A DNA stretch of 35,682 nt from Bacillota bacterium (GTDB lineage: Bacteria; Bacillota; DTU030; DUMP01). A program made the translations under genes and the position numbers. Under the pieces are notes generated by a model. That model saw only the letters and a program-made list of their open reading frames with translations. It was not told the DNA's origin and ran no database searches. Below are positions 1 through 9,063 of this stretch, piece by piece. Each line of letters starts with the position of its first letter. Position 1 is the first letter of the stretch. The stretch covers positions 1 to 35,682 of the forward strand of contig DUNI01000236.1 in assembly GCA_012839445.1 (NCBI GenBank), in the 5' to 3' direction.

Positions 1-98
1 CCTGGCGGAACCGTTCCTTTTCTGAATTTACTTAGGGGACATTTTGTCAGTCCAAATGAGCATGTTTTGGGGTGACATTTTCACTGTCCCTTGACACA
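1..98. repeat. Repeat region resembling a transposable-element terminus (IS21-like or dispersed repeat), overlapping the 3' end of polC
   Basis: On the minus strand two related units, GGGACAGTGAAAATGTCACCCC (69-90) and GGACTGACAAAATGTCCCC (35-53), are spaced about 35 nt apart, preceded by TGTGTCAA (91-98) and followed by GGAACGGTTCC (about 10-20). Multiple short direct repeats beginning with TG are typical of IS21-family ends. No transposase lies in the window. Confidence 0.5.
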
Positions 99-3000
99 GC
101 TTTTTTACTAAATAAATTAAGTTGGTCGTCAACCGGTAAATGGTTAAGGCATCCAGCCTCTTGCAGTATCGATATCAGTGTCCGAGATAGACGCCCACGC
201 TGACGTAAGTCTTCCTGGGAAGAAAATGGACGCTCAGCTCGAGCCGCCACAATATTCTCTGCTGCCGTCTCACCTAATCCTGGTACACTCACTAGCGGCG
301 GTAGCAATCCTCTATCAGTAATTAAAAACCTAGTTGGATGCGAGTGATCAATGTTAAGAGGCGTAAAACGCAACCCACGAGCAAACATTTCTCGTACTAC
401 TTCCAAGACCGTAAGTAAGCCCTTTTCTTTCACAGAAGCATCGTTACCTTTAGCCTCTAATTCTGAGATATAAGCTTTTACATATTCCGGCCCTTTTAAA
501 ACAATTTCTAAATCAAAATCATCTACACGTGCCGAAAAATAACTGGCGTAAAAAGCTTTCGGATAATAAACTTTGAAATAAGCAATACGAAAAGCCATCA
601 TTACATATGCGGCCGCATGAGCTTTAGGAAACATGTATTTTATTTTTAGGCACGAGTCTATATACCACTCGGGCACATCATTTTCTCTCATCAAGGTTTC
701 CATCTCGGCAGTAAGCCCTTTACCTTTACGCACAGACTCCATAATCTTAAATGCCCAGGATGCATCTAAGCCTTGTTTAATCAGAAATAACATAATGTCG
801 TCACGCGTACAAATGACTTCAGGCAATGTAGCTTGTCCGGTACGTATCAAGTCTTGGGCATTATTGAGCCAAACATTTGTTCCGTGCGATAAACCCGAGA
901 TCCTGACTAGTTCACTAAATGTTTTTGGCTTAGTGTCCACCAACATCTGACGCACGAACCGGGTACCGAACTCCGGTAAACCTAAGGTGCCTACTTCGGT
1001 TCCAATCTCCTCAGGTGTCACACCAAGAGCAGTGACCCCAGAAAATAGTCCCATAGTAGTGGCATCGCCAAGCGGTACCGAGCGCGGATTTACACCTGTC
1101 ATTTCCTCAAGCATTTTTAGAACTGTAGGATCTTCATGACCGAGAAGATCTAATTTTAATAGCCGATCGCTGATGGAATGGTAATCAAAATGGGTGGTCC
1201 TCACATCACTCTTAGTATTAGCTGGGTATTGCACTGGTGTGAAATCCAAAACATCTCGGTCAGCCGGAACAATCATTAGTCCTCCCGGATGTTGACCGGT
1301 AGTACGGCGCACTCCACAAAGTCCCGCCACCAGACGATCTATTTGCGCCCGCCGAAGTCTCAGGCCACGAGAGTCGCCGTAAGCCTTTACAAAACCGTAG
1401 GCTGTGCGCTCAGCAATTGTAGAGATAGTACCAGCACGAAAAACATGATCGCGACCAAAAAGATGTTCTGTATAGCGATGGATCTGTGCCTGATATTCAC
1501 CTGAAAAGTTAAGATCAATGTCCGGCACCTTATCACCCTCGAAACCAAGAAACGTCTCAAACGGTATGTCTTGGCCATCTTTTAATAAAGTAGTACCACA
1601 ATGTGGACAATCTTTGGCCGGAAGATCATAGCCCGAGCCAACAGTCCCTTCTGTAACGAAATCACTGTAACGACACTTTGGACAACGGTAATGTGGTGGC
1701 AACGGATTTACTTCAGTTATTCCACACAAGGTAGCCACCAAAGATGACCCTACTGAACCTCGTGAACCTACTAAGTAACCATCTTCCAATGACTTATTTA
1801 CTAACCGGTGTGCAATAAGGTAGATAACAGCATAGCCATTATTAATGATTGAATCTAGTTCCTTATCCAAACGCTTGGCCACCAGATCAGGTAAGGGCAC
1901 ACCATAAAGTTCCTCAGCCTGTTCTCTGGCCATTTGCTCAATTTTCGTTCCAGCACCGGAAATATGAGGTGCCGAGAGTTCACTAGGCACCGGTTGCACA
2001 TCTTCTACCAATTCAGCTATACTCGCTGGCCCTTCAACCACCACCTGATAAGCCACTTCCTCACCTAGGTAGTTGAACTCTTCCAGCATTTCTGCAGTGG
2101 TCTTAAAATATAACGGCGGCTGAAGATCCGCATCACTATACTTTTGTCCGGCCAGTAAAATCCGACGCAGGATCTCATCGTTAGGATTAAGGAAATGGAC
2201 ATCACCGGTGGCTACCACCGGGCGCCCCAAATTCTTACCCAAGTTTACCAGAGATCTGTTGATATCCAATAGTTGTTCTTCGTTAAGTCTACCTTCTCGA
2301 ACCAAGAAAGCATTATTACCTCGTGGTTGGATCTCGAGAAAATCATAGAAACTGGCCCGGTGCCGGAGCTCTTCTTCTGGGGCGTCATGCAAAATAGCTT
2401 GAAACACTTCGCCAGCTTCACAGGCCGACCCTAATATGAGACCTTCACGGTGCTGCTCTATCAAAGAGCGCGGTAACCTAGGTACCCGGTGAAAATATTT
2501 GAGATGGGACAGGGTAACTAAACTGTACAGGTTTTTGAGTCCTGTCTGGTTCTTAACCAAAATGATAATATGGTACACTGGTGCTTTATCTCGTAGCGGA
2601 TCGCTTTCGTCATCCACTAGATAACCTTCCATCCCGTATATTACCTTAATGCCGTAACGGTGGCCTAGTTCATATGCTTCCGGAAAGGCTTGCACTGAAC
2701 CATGGTCAGTAATGGCCACAGCCCGATGCCCCCATTTGGCTATCAGCTGAAATAGATCCTTGAGCCGGGTAGTGGCATCGAGCGAGCTCATCTGAGTATG
2801 TAGGTGAAGTTCTATCCGCTTATCTTCCGCCGTGTCCTGGCGCATTTTGGGCGTTATTATCTCAATTGCTCGCGCCCAGACAATCTCTTCACCGGCAAAG
2901 CGATCAAAGGTCAGCTCCCCTTTTACCCGAAGCCAAGTCCCCACACCAACAGCTTCAGCCGCCTGTTCTTCTGTTGCTTTGCGAAGCAAGGTTTTTACCG

Positions 3001-3781
3001 TAACAGCATCGCCCTCATCGGCTAAATCAAAAACAAGTAGTGTCTTGCCTTTTTTGGTCTTTCGGATTTCCCACTTGGTAACATGTCCTTCAACTAACAC
3101 CTTGCTTCCTAGTTCCTCTAAAGATGTAATGGGTTGAACGGTACCTGTGATAGTTTCGCCAACTACTATGCAGTTGGTAACTGATTTTTGCTGTGGCTTT
3201 TCATCGATTTCTTCTAAGTACTGGCGTAGTTCCTTATCCTTGGCCGCTTCGATTTCCGCTTCGGTTTCAAGGGCCATGGTTTCATCATAATCTACCATCA
3301 CAGCAATTCCATTATAACCATTGGCGGCCCAAAAGCATTGTATTGCTCTATCGATTCTTTTAGCCTTTACCAGATGGGCCGTGAATTCATTGCCCAAAGT
3401 GATTTTCAAAATCCCATCGTTTAACTCAAAATATGCCTTTTCCAGCCAAGGTTCCAAAAAAGGAAACTCTGTGCTTAGGGTCGCAATCGTAGCCATCCAT
3501 AAATCCGACGGAGCCAGTGTCTTATCATGTCGGCTTAACTGCTCCACAGTTACTGCCGGTCTCGTGCTAGTGCACTCAGCAATACGTTGCTCGATAGTCT
3601 TGATTGTTGAAAGTGGCAACAATGTACTGGTGTCAACAACAATGTTCCAGTGCTGTCCAGTGGCTGAAACCTCCACTTCTTTAAGTCGCGTATCTTGAAG
3701 CCAAGCTTTAATATCTGATGGCAACTGCAACTTGTTAATCAGATAACTCCAGGAGTCATTGGTATTAACTTTAGTGCTCAT
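47..3781 (-). CDS. polC: DNA polymerase III alpha subunit, PolC type, lacking the internal DEDD exonuclease domain
   Basis: 1244 aa. OB fold, PHP (IELHLHTQMSSLDATT, AITDHGSVQAFPEAY), zinc motif (RCPKCRYSDF...CPHCGTTL), palm (PDIDLNFSGEYQ; LKLDLLGHEDPTVLKML) and the clamp motif QLNLF near the C-terminus. YLVDD joins directly to YHIIILVKNQTGLKNLYSLVTLSH, with no DVETTGL-type exonuclease. Confidence 0.96.
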   Translation of the reverse strand: MSTKVNTNDSWSYLINKLQLPSDIKAWLQDTRLKEVEVSATGQHWNIVVDTSTLLPLSTIKTIEQRIAECTSTRPAVTVEQLSRHDKTLAPSDLWMATIATLSTEFPFLEPWLEKAYFELNDGILKITLGNEFTAHLVKAKRIDRAIQCFWAANGYNGIAVMVDYDETMALETEAEIEAAKDKELRQYLEEIDEKPQQKSVTNCIVVGETITGTVQPITSLEELGSKVLVEGHVTKWEIRKTKKGKTLLVFDLADEGDAVTVKTLLRKATEEQAAEAVGVGTWLRVKGELTFDRFAGEEIVWARAIEIITPKMRQDTAEDKRIELHLHTQMSSLDATTRLKDLFQLIAKWGHRAVAITDHGSVQAFPEAYELGHRYGIKVIYGMEGYLVDDESDPLRDKAPVYHIIILVKNQTGLKNLYSLVTLSHLKYFHRVPRLPRSLIEQHREGLILGSACEAGEVFQAILHDAPEEELRHRASFYDFLEIQPRGNNAFLVREGRLNEEQLLDINRSLVNLGKNLGRPVVATGDVHFLNPNDEILRRILLAGQKYSDADLQPPLYFKTTAEMLEEFNYLGEEVAYQVVVEGPASIAELVEDVQPVPSELSAPHISGAGTKIEQMAREQAEELYGVPLPDLVAKRLDKELDSIINNGYAVIYLIAHRLVNKSLEDGYLVGSRGSVGSSLVATLCGITEVNPLPPHYRCPKCRYSDFVTEGTVGSGYDLPAKDCPHCGTTLLKDGQDIPFETFLGFEGDKVPDIDLNFSGEYQAQIHRYTEHLFGRDHVFRAGTISTIAERTAYGFVKAYGDSRGLRLRRAQIDRLVAGLCGVRRTTGQHPGGLMIVPADRDVLDFTPVQYPANTKSDVRTTHFDYHSISDRLLKLDLLGHEDPTVLKMLEEMTGVNPRSVPLGDATTMGLFSGVTALGVTPEEIGTEVGTLGLPEFGTRFVRQMLVDTKPKTFSELVRISGLSHGTNVWLNNAQDLIRTGQATLPEVICTRDDIMLFLIKQGLDASWAFKIMESVRKGKGLTAEMETLMRENDVPEWYIDSCLKIKYMFPKAHAAAYVMMAFRIAYFKVYYPKAFYASYFSARVDDFDLEIVLKGPEYVKAYISELEAKGNDASVKEKGLLTVLEVVREMFARGLRFTPLNIDHSHPTRFLITDRGLLPPLVSVPGLGETAAENIVAARAERPFSSQEDLRQRGRLSRTLISILQEAGCLNHLPVDDQLNLFSKKAVSRDSENVTPKHAHLD

Positions 3782-4427
3782 CGCTGGTCACTCCATGCAC
3801 GCCTTCTAGTTGAGCTAATTGTGCTAGCACGTGATCTAAGGACACTGGCGGTGGCAACTTTAGTGTAAGCCACACTGCTAGCCGTCCACTTGCCGACTCT
3901 TCTTCTATCTGCACATCTTTGATGCTCACAGTTAGCCGACCTAAACACTGACACACCTGGCCCAACCGTCCTGGTTTATCTTCTAAATTCAACCGCACAG
4001 CCCTTCGTTCCGGTCTGATAAAAGGAACCAAGTTCTCCAAGCGCGACAACGGGCCAAGGGCAATTACCGCCAATATAACAGTAAGGCCAGCCCCTAGAAA
4101 AAACCCGGCACCGCAGGCTAATCCGATGGTTGCCACCACCCATAAACTGGCAGCCGTGGTTAGGCCGCGGACGGTAAAACCTTCTCTTAATATGCTGCCG
4201 GCACCAAGAAATCCTACTCCACTCACCACTTGTGCACCTAATCGAGCAGGATCAGCCCCAGGTATGGCTTGCGATAAAGACATAACCAGGGCTGAACCAA
4301 CACAGACCAAAGTATGGGTACGAAAGCCGGCAGGACGATGAGCGCTCTCCCGCTCCAGTCCCACCACTGCTCCTAATATAAACGCGGTCCCTAACCGTAT
4401 TACCAAATTAAATTCAGCATTTATCAT
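3771..4427 (-). CDS. MgtC/SapB family membrane protein with C-terminal ACT-like domain
   Basis: RLGTAFILGAVVGLERESAHRPAGFRTHTLVCVGSALVM is the MgtC/SapB signature. C-terminal LEDKPGRLGQVCQCLGRL is ACT-like. 3' end overlaps polC by 11 nt. Confidence 0.9.
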   Translation of the reverse strand: MINAEFNLVIRLGTAFILGAVVGLERESAHRPAGFRTHTLVCVGSALVMSLSQAIPGADPARLGAQVVSGVGFLGAGSILREGFTVRGLTTAASLWVVATIGLACGAGFFLGAGLTVILAVIALGPLSRLENLVPFIRPERRAVRLNLEDKPGRLGQVCQCLGRLTVSIKDVQIEEESASGRLAVWLTLKLPPPVSLDHVLAQLAQLEGVHGVTSDEH

Positions 4428-5077
4428 TTATTTCGACTCCGTGGTAATTTTAGACTGGAAATAATCTCATGATACATTTTGAGCCGTGCACCAAAGCCTT
4501 TAGCCAAACCAAGTTTCTCTTCTTTCATTACATGGGTAACATCATGCCAAGGTACATGCACTACAGCAATATCTTGTTCGTGCACATACTGGGTTAGTGC
4601 CACTTCCACCCCAAAACGACTGACGTCTAATTCCGGTATACTCTCTAGTAAATCACGTTTAACGGCTCGCTGGCCAGAAAGAAAGGGGGCTATCTTCTGT
4701 GCCAGATCAGTGGCCAAACGCCCCTGAGCAAACACAGCTACTGCCATAAGTGTACCACCTGTCAGCACCGGCCGCAGTAAACCCCTAACATGTTTTGGTG
4801 TGAGGCCTACCAGATCGGCGTCCAGAAATACCAACGCAGTTGCCTTAGTGGCGTGGACACCGGCTAAAAGAGCAGCTCCTTTGCCTTGGTTAGATGAAAG
4901 CTCCAATACCTTAACCTTTGGCCCAGCTTTTCTGGCTACCTCAGCCGTGCCATCGGTCGAGCCATCGCTGACTACAATAATTTCTGCTATTTCGTCTACA
5001 GCACAAACAGCGGATAATACATCCCCTATGCGCTCTGCTTCATTGTATGCGGGAATAACAGCTGCTACAAACTCCAT
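4424..5077 (-). CDS. Glycosyltransferase family 2 protein
   Basis: AAVIPAYNEAERIGDVL, VVSDGSTDGTAEVA, FLDADL (DxD). ATGA overlap with mgtC. Confidence 0.88.
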   Translation of the reverse strand: MEFVAAVIPAYNEAERIGDVLSAVCAVDEIAEIIVVSDGSTDGTAEVARKAGPKVKVLELSSNQGKGAALLAGVHATKATALVFLDADLVGLTPKHVRGLLRPVLTGGTLMAVAVFAQGRLATDLAQKIAPFLSGQRAVKRDLLESIPELDVSRFGVEVALTQYVHEQDIAVVHVPWHDVTHVMKEEKLGLAKGFGARLKMYHEIISSLKLPRSRNK

Positions 5078-5093
5078 GCCTTACAACCTCCAG

Positions 5094-6836
5094 TTACAGT
5101 TGCCGCTGTGGTTGATGGGCCATTAGTTCCGACTGTACTTTGGCCACAACTTCTGTCTTATCCACCAGCCAAGTGGTACCGTCGGCCCTTAACCGTATTT
5201 CGACCTTGTTTTCCTTCAAAGAACGCGGTCCCACGGTAATACGCAGCGGGAAACCCATGAGGTCAGAATCCTTAAACTTAACTCCGGCTCGTTCATCGCG
5301 GTCATCGATAATCACTTCTATGCCTGCTGCTGTAAGTTGGTGATACAGTTCTTCAGCCCATTCTCGCTGCTCATCATTATTATAATTTACCGGCACAATA
5401 GATACGTGATAAGGAGCAATAGGAACAGGCCAAATAATTCCGTCTTCATCGTTAGACTGCTCTACTGCAGCTGCCATGGTACGGGGGATGCCAATGCCAT
5501 ATGAACCCATAATTATATATTGGGCTTGACCGTTTTCATCTAAATAAGTGGCATTTAGTGCCGAGCTGTATTTTGTTCCCAGCTTGAAAATATGCCCTAC
5601 TTCAATTCCTCGTGTGGTATCAAGAGGAGCATTACAGTGAGGGCAGGGATCGCCTGCAACCACATTTTTCAGATCCAGCACCTTAGCAGCTTTCCAGTCA
5701 CGCTCGTAATTTGAATTGATGAAGTGGGCATCTATTTCATTGGCCCCAACCACGGCATTTGCAATAACTGTCACTTCCGGGTCGGCTAAAATAGGCACGT
5801 CCTCTAGTCCTATAGGTCCAGCAAAGCCCACAGGAGCACCTGTTATCTCTTCTACAGCTACAGCATCTGCCAGCTCCACCTCTAATGCATCCAATGCATT
5901 CTTTAATTTAATTTCGTTTACATCGCGATCTCCTCTAACTGCTACTGCTACCATCTCTTGACGCTCACGGTAAGTAATTCGGTAAATAAGAGTTTTCACT
6001 AACTTGGTAGCGTCAACCCCAAGAAAACCGGTAACATCCTCAATGCTATGCTTATCAGGCGTAGACACTTTCTGAATGGGCAGTTGCTGCTCATCGGATT
6101 CATTCTTAATTGTCGCATCCGAAGCAACGGCTCGCTCCAAGTTAGCAGCGTACCCACAAGAATTGCAATAAGCTATAACACTCTCTCCAGTATCAGCCAG
6201 CACAGTGAATTCGTGTGATCCAGTTCCGCCGATAGCACCGCTGTCAGCTTCTACGGCTTTAAATGTTAGGCCGCACCGGGTAAATATTCGTCGGTAAGCC
6301 TCATACATAGCCTGGTAACTGTCCTCAAGACCCTCTTCATCCCGGTCAAAACTGTAAAGATCCTTCATGATAAATTCACGGCAGCGGATAAGGCCTAATC
6401 GAGGCCGAATTTCATCCCTAGCCTTGGTTTGTATTTGATACAACCGTTTGGGCAAATCTCGCCAAGAATTAATCTCCCCGCGCACTAAAACCGTTATGAC
6501 TTCCTCGTGCGTGGGGCCTAGACAAAAATCACGCTCATGACGATCCTTAAGACGAAACAGTTCCTTTCCATAGACATCCCAACGACCTGATTCTTGCCAG
6601 ATTTCAGCTGGTTGCAAAGCCGGTAGCAACACCTCTTGCCCTCCGGCCCGGTCCATTTCTTCCCGTACTATCCCCTCAATTTTGCGTAGTACCCGCCAAG
6701 CCAAAGGTAGGTAGCAATATACCCCAGCAGCTGTTTTTCTTATGTACCCTGCGCGCAGCAGATATTGATGGCTAATTACCTCAGCCTCTGCAGGCACTTC
6801 TCGCAATGTAGGCGCAAATAGTCTCGACATACGCAT
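5094..6836 (-). CDS. proS: Prolyl-tRNA synthetase (bacterial type with INS editing domain)
   Basis: MRMSRLFAPTLREVPAEAEVISHQYLLRAGYIRKTAAGVYCYLPLAWRVLRKIE; GPTHEEVIT; C-terminal anticodon-binding domain. The start at 6836 is preferred over the track start at 6857 because AGGGGG lies about 9 nt upstream of it. Confidence 0.96.
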   Translation of the reverse strand: MRMSRLFAPTLREVPAEAEVISHQYLLRAGYIRKTAAGVYCYLPLAWRVLRKIEGIVREEMDRAGGQEVLLPALQPAEIWQESGRWDVYGKELFRLKDRHERDFCLGPTHEEVITVLVRGEINSWRDLPKRLYQIQTKARDEIRPRLGLIRCREFIMKDLYSFDRDEEGLEDSYQAMYEAYRRIFTRCGLTFKAVEADSGAIGGTGSHEFTVLADTGESVIAYCNSCGYAANLERAVASDATIKNESDEQQLPIQKVSTPDKHSIEDVTGFLGVDATKLVKTLIYRITYRERQEMVAVAVRGDRDVNEIKLKNALDALEVELADAVAVEEITGAPVGFAGPIGLEDVPILADPEVTVIANAVVGANEIDAHFINSNYERDWKAAKVLDLKNVVAGDPCPHCNAPLDTTRGIEVGHIFKLGTKYSSALNATYLDENGQAQYIIMGSYGIGIPRTMAAAVEQSNDEDGIIWPVPIAPYHVSIVPVNYNNDEQREWAEELYHQLTAAGIEVIIDDRDERAGVKFKDSDLMGFPLRITVGPRSLKENKVEIRLRADGTTWLVDKTEVVAKVQSELMAHQPQRQL

Positions 6837-6869
6837 AATGGAAATCCCCCTATACATCTAGTTTATTAC

Positions 6870-6875
6870 ATTATA
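6870..6875 (-). promoter_or_regulatory. Possible -10 element (TATAAT) upstream of proS
   Basis: Perfect TATAAT on the minus strand, 34 nt from the proposed proS start. No good -35 at 17 +/- 1 nt. Confidence 0.3.
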
Positions 6876-6955
6876 TCTCCTGGGCTTTTCTTTTTGTTCT
6901 TCTCCAAGCACTTATTGTCTCTCACCGACGCAGCCACTAGGATAAGCATAGCATG

Positions 6956-6982
6956 AAAAAAGTTAATCTGCACTTAATGCAG
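6956..6982 (-). terminator. Possible weak intrinsic terminator overlapping the ispG stop codon
   Basis: Minus strand: CTGCA-TTAAG-TGCAG-ATTAAC-TTTTTT. 5-bp stem, with the T-run 6 nt after the stem. Confidence 0.3.
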
Positions 6983-8030
6983 CTTTTATTTCTCCAAGCA
7001 AAGCCGCAGCCAGCTGCTCTTCAGGTACTTTTCGTACAATTTGGCCCCGGCGAAAAACAATCCCAGCTCTATGTCCGCCGGCCACGCCAAAATCAGCCTC
7101 TGCTGCCTCCCCAGGTCCGTTGACAGCGCAACCCATAACAGCAATTTTAATGGGGGCTTTGATATCAGCTACAGCGGCCTCCACTTCTTGCGTCAATTTT
7201 ACTAGATCGATTTGGCAGCGGCCACAAGTTGGACAAGAAATTATCACCGGTCCACATTGCCTAAGCTCAAGGGACTCTAGAATCTGGTAACCGACTCTCA
7301 CCTCTTCGACTGGATCCCCTGTGAGAGACACCCTAATAGTATCACCAATCCCATGATACAAAAGCACACCTAACCCCACCGCAGACCGAATGCTGCCACG
7401 CCAAACGGTTCCTGCCTCGGTAATACCTAAATGCAGGGGATAATCGCATTTCTCTGCTGCCAGCCGATAGGCAGCCACAGTGAGAGGCACATTTGAAGCT
7501 TTAAGCGATAAGATAATTGCACTATGACCGACTTCTTCCAACAGCGCTGCTTGCTTAAGTGCGCTTATTACCATGGCTGCGGCGCTAATCCCACCGTATT
7601 GATCCCGAATATCTTTTTCCAAGGAGCCAGCATTAACTCCAATGCGAATAGGTATTCCACGTTCTTTAGCCGCCAAGGCAACTTTACGAACACGCTCAGG
7701 ACCACCGATATTGCCCGGGTTTAGTCGCAGGGCCGCCACTCCCGCTTCAACTGCCATCAAAGCCAAGCGGTAATCGAAATGAATATCTGCTACCAGTGGT
7801 ACCGGCGAACTACGACAGAGGGATGGTAACACCTGGGCTGCCTCTCGATCCGGGACAGCCACCCGAACTATGTCACATCCGGCATCAGAAAGCTCTACAA
7901 TCTGACGCATTGTGCTCTTTTCATCTCTAGTATCTGTGTTGGTCATGGACTGGACACTGATAGTCGCTTCTCCACCTACAACCACATCACCAACCCTAAC
8001 TTCCCTACTCTTGCGACGCAGCGCTAACAT
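6963..8030 (-). CDS. ispG: 4-hydroxy-3-methylbut-2-enyl diphosphate synthase (GcpE)
   Basis: VGGEATISVQSMTNTDTRD, LRLNPGNIGG, ISCPTCGRCQIDL, VMGCAVNGPGEAAEADFGVAGG. Confidence 0.97.
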   Translation of the reverse strand: MLALRRKSREVRVGDVVVGGEATISVQSMTNTDTRDEKSTMRQIVELSDAGCDIVRVAVPDREAAQVLPSLCRSSPVPLVADIHFDYRLALMAVEAGVAALRLNPGNIGGPERVRKVALAAKERGIPIRIGVNAGSLEKDIRDQYGGISAAAMVISALKQAALLEEVGHSAIILSLKASNVPLTVAAYRLAAEKCDYPLHLGITEAGTVWRGSIRSAVGLGVLLYHGIGDTIRVSLTGDPVEEVRVGYQILESLELRQCGPVIISCPTCGRCQIDLVKLTQEVEAAVADIKAPIKIAVMGCAVNGPGEAAEADFGVAGGHRAGIVFRRGQIVRKVPEEQLAAALLGEIKAALSAD

Positions 8031-8033
8031 AAC

Positions 8034-9056
8034 TCACACCCCCAAACCTAAGCGTTTCAGATCCTGATAAGTAGCTAGAATTAAGAGTGCCAGCAATAAG
8101 AGAACTCCGATTAACCTAAAAGCTCCCTCGTGCTCCGGACCTAATTCCTTGCCTCTAATGCCTTCCCAGGCAATAAGCATAAGTTGCCCACCATCGAGCA
8201 AAGGAATGGGAAACAAGTTAAATAATCCTAGATTAACACTCAGTAATGCAGCCAGAAACAGTAAATTCACAAACCCGGTACGAGCCACTTCACCTACAGC
8301 TTGCATGATTCCTACCGGGCCTGCTACGTCCGTAGGTTGTCGCTGGATTAGCATTTCTACTACACGGGAAAGTATAAAACTGGTGGTACCCACAGTCTGT
8401 CGAATTCCCCAATATAGCGAAGACAGAGGGCGATGCTCTTTCATGGCACGTTGAATACCAATAATTCCACGGTCTCCTTCAGGTGTAGGCTCTGGAATAA
8501 CAGTAAAACTGATGGTCTCAGCACCCCTCATTATTGTTACGCTGGTTTCCTTCCCGGCACGGGGCGCAATTTTTTCAATTACTTCAGCCCAAGTCTTCAC
8601 TCCTGCTCCCCCGATATTCACGATCACGTCGCCAGGTCTAATTCCAGCTTCAAAGGCCGGTGTCTCCGGAAGCACTACTCCCACTTCTGCTCCTGGTACT
8701 GGCACACCTACTAGAAAGAAAATAACAGCAAATAGCAAGGTGGCTAAAACAAAATTCATAAATGGGCCTGCACCGATCACCATCAATCGTTTAGCCGGTG
8801 GTTGCCGCCGAAACGATCGCTCGTTGTCAAAACCGTTGTCATCATCTTCGCCTAGCATTTTGACAAAACCACCTAAAGGAAATAAACGGACAGAATAGAC
8901 CGTCTCACCATAGCAACGGCCCCAAAGCTTCGGTCCAAAACCGATGCCAAACTCTTCCACAAATATCCCTGCTCTTTTGGCCACGATAAAATGGCCTAGC
9001 TCGTGGAAAATGGTCAGTAGCCCAAACACAAATATGAACGCTAGTGCCGTAGTCAA
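8034..9056 (-). CDS. rseP: Site-2 protease, RIP zinc metalloprotease
   Basis: HELGHF near the N-terminus, PDZ domain, NLFPIPLLDGGQL. TTG start with upstream AAGGAG. Confidence 0.95.
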   Translation of the reverse strand: MTTALAFIFVFGLLTIFHELGHFIVAKRAGIFVEEFGIGFGPKLWGRCYGETVYSVRLFPLGGFVKMLGEDDDNGFDNERSFRRQPPAKRLMVIGAGPFMNFVLATLLFAVIFFLVGVPVPGAEVGVVLPETPAFEAGIRPGDVIVNIGGAGVKTWAEVIEKIAPRAGKETSVTIMRGAETISFTVIPEPTPEGDRGIIGIQRAMKEHRPLSSLYWGIRQTVGTTSFILSRVVEMLIQRQPTDVAGPVGIMQAVGEVARTGFVNLLFLAALLSVNLGLFNLFPIPLLDGGQLMLIAWEGIRGKELGPEHEGAFRLIGVLLLLALLILATYQDLKRLGLGV

Positions 9057-9063
9057 AAGAAGC

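Noticed and set aside
633-950. 105-aa plus-strand ORF opposite the polC C-terminal region
   Set aside because: Antisense shadow of conserved PolC.
3321-3698. 125-aa plus-strand ORF opposite the polC N-terminus
   Set aside because: Antisense to coding sequence; no recognisable domain.
1-3781. PolC shortness as a frameshift or truncation artefact
   Set aside because: The ORF is uninterrupted from the N-terminal domain to the clamp motif, and the missing part is exactly one internal domain, so a frameshift cannot explain it. An assembly deletion remains formally possible and is listed as a refuter.
6858-6962. T-box riboswitch upstream of proS
   Set aside because: The gap is only about 105-127 nt, with no recognisable T-box sequence or strong antiterminator/terminator pair.
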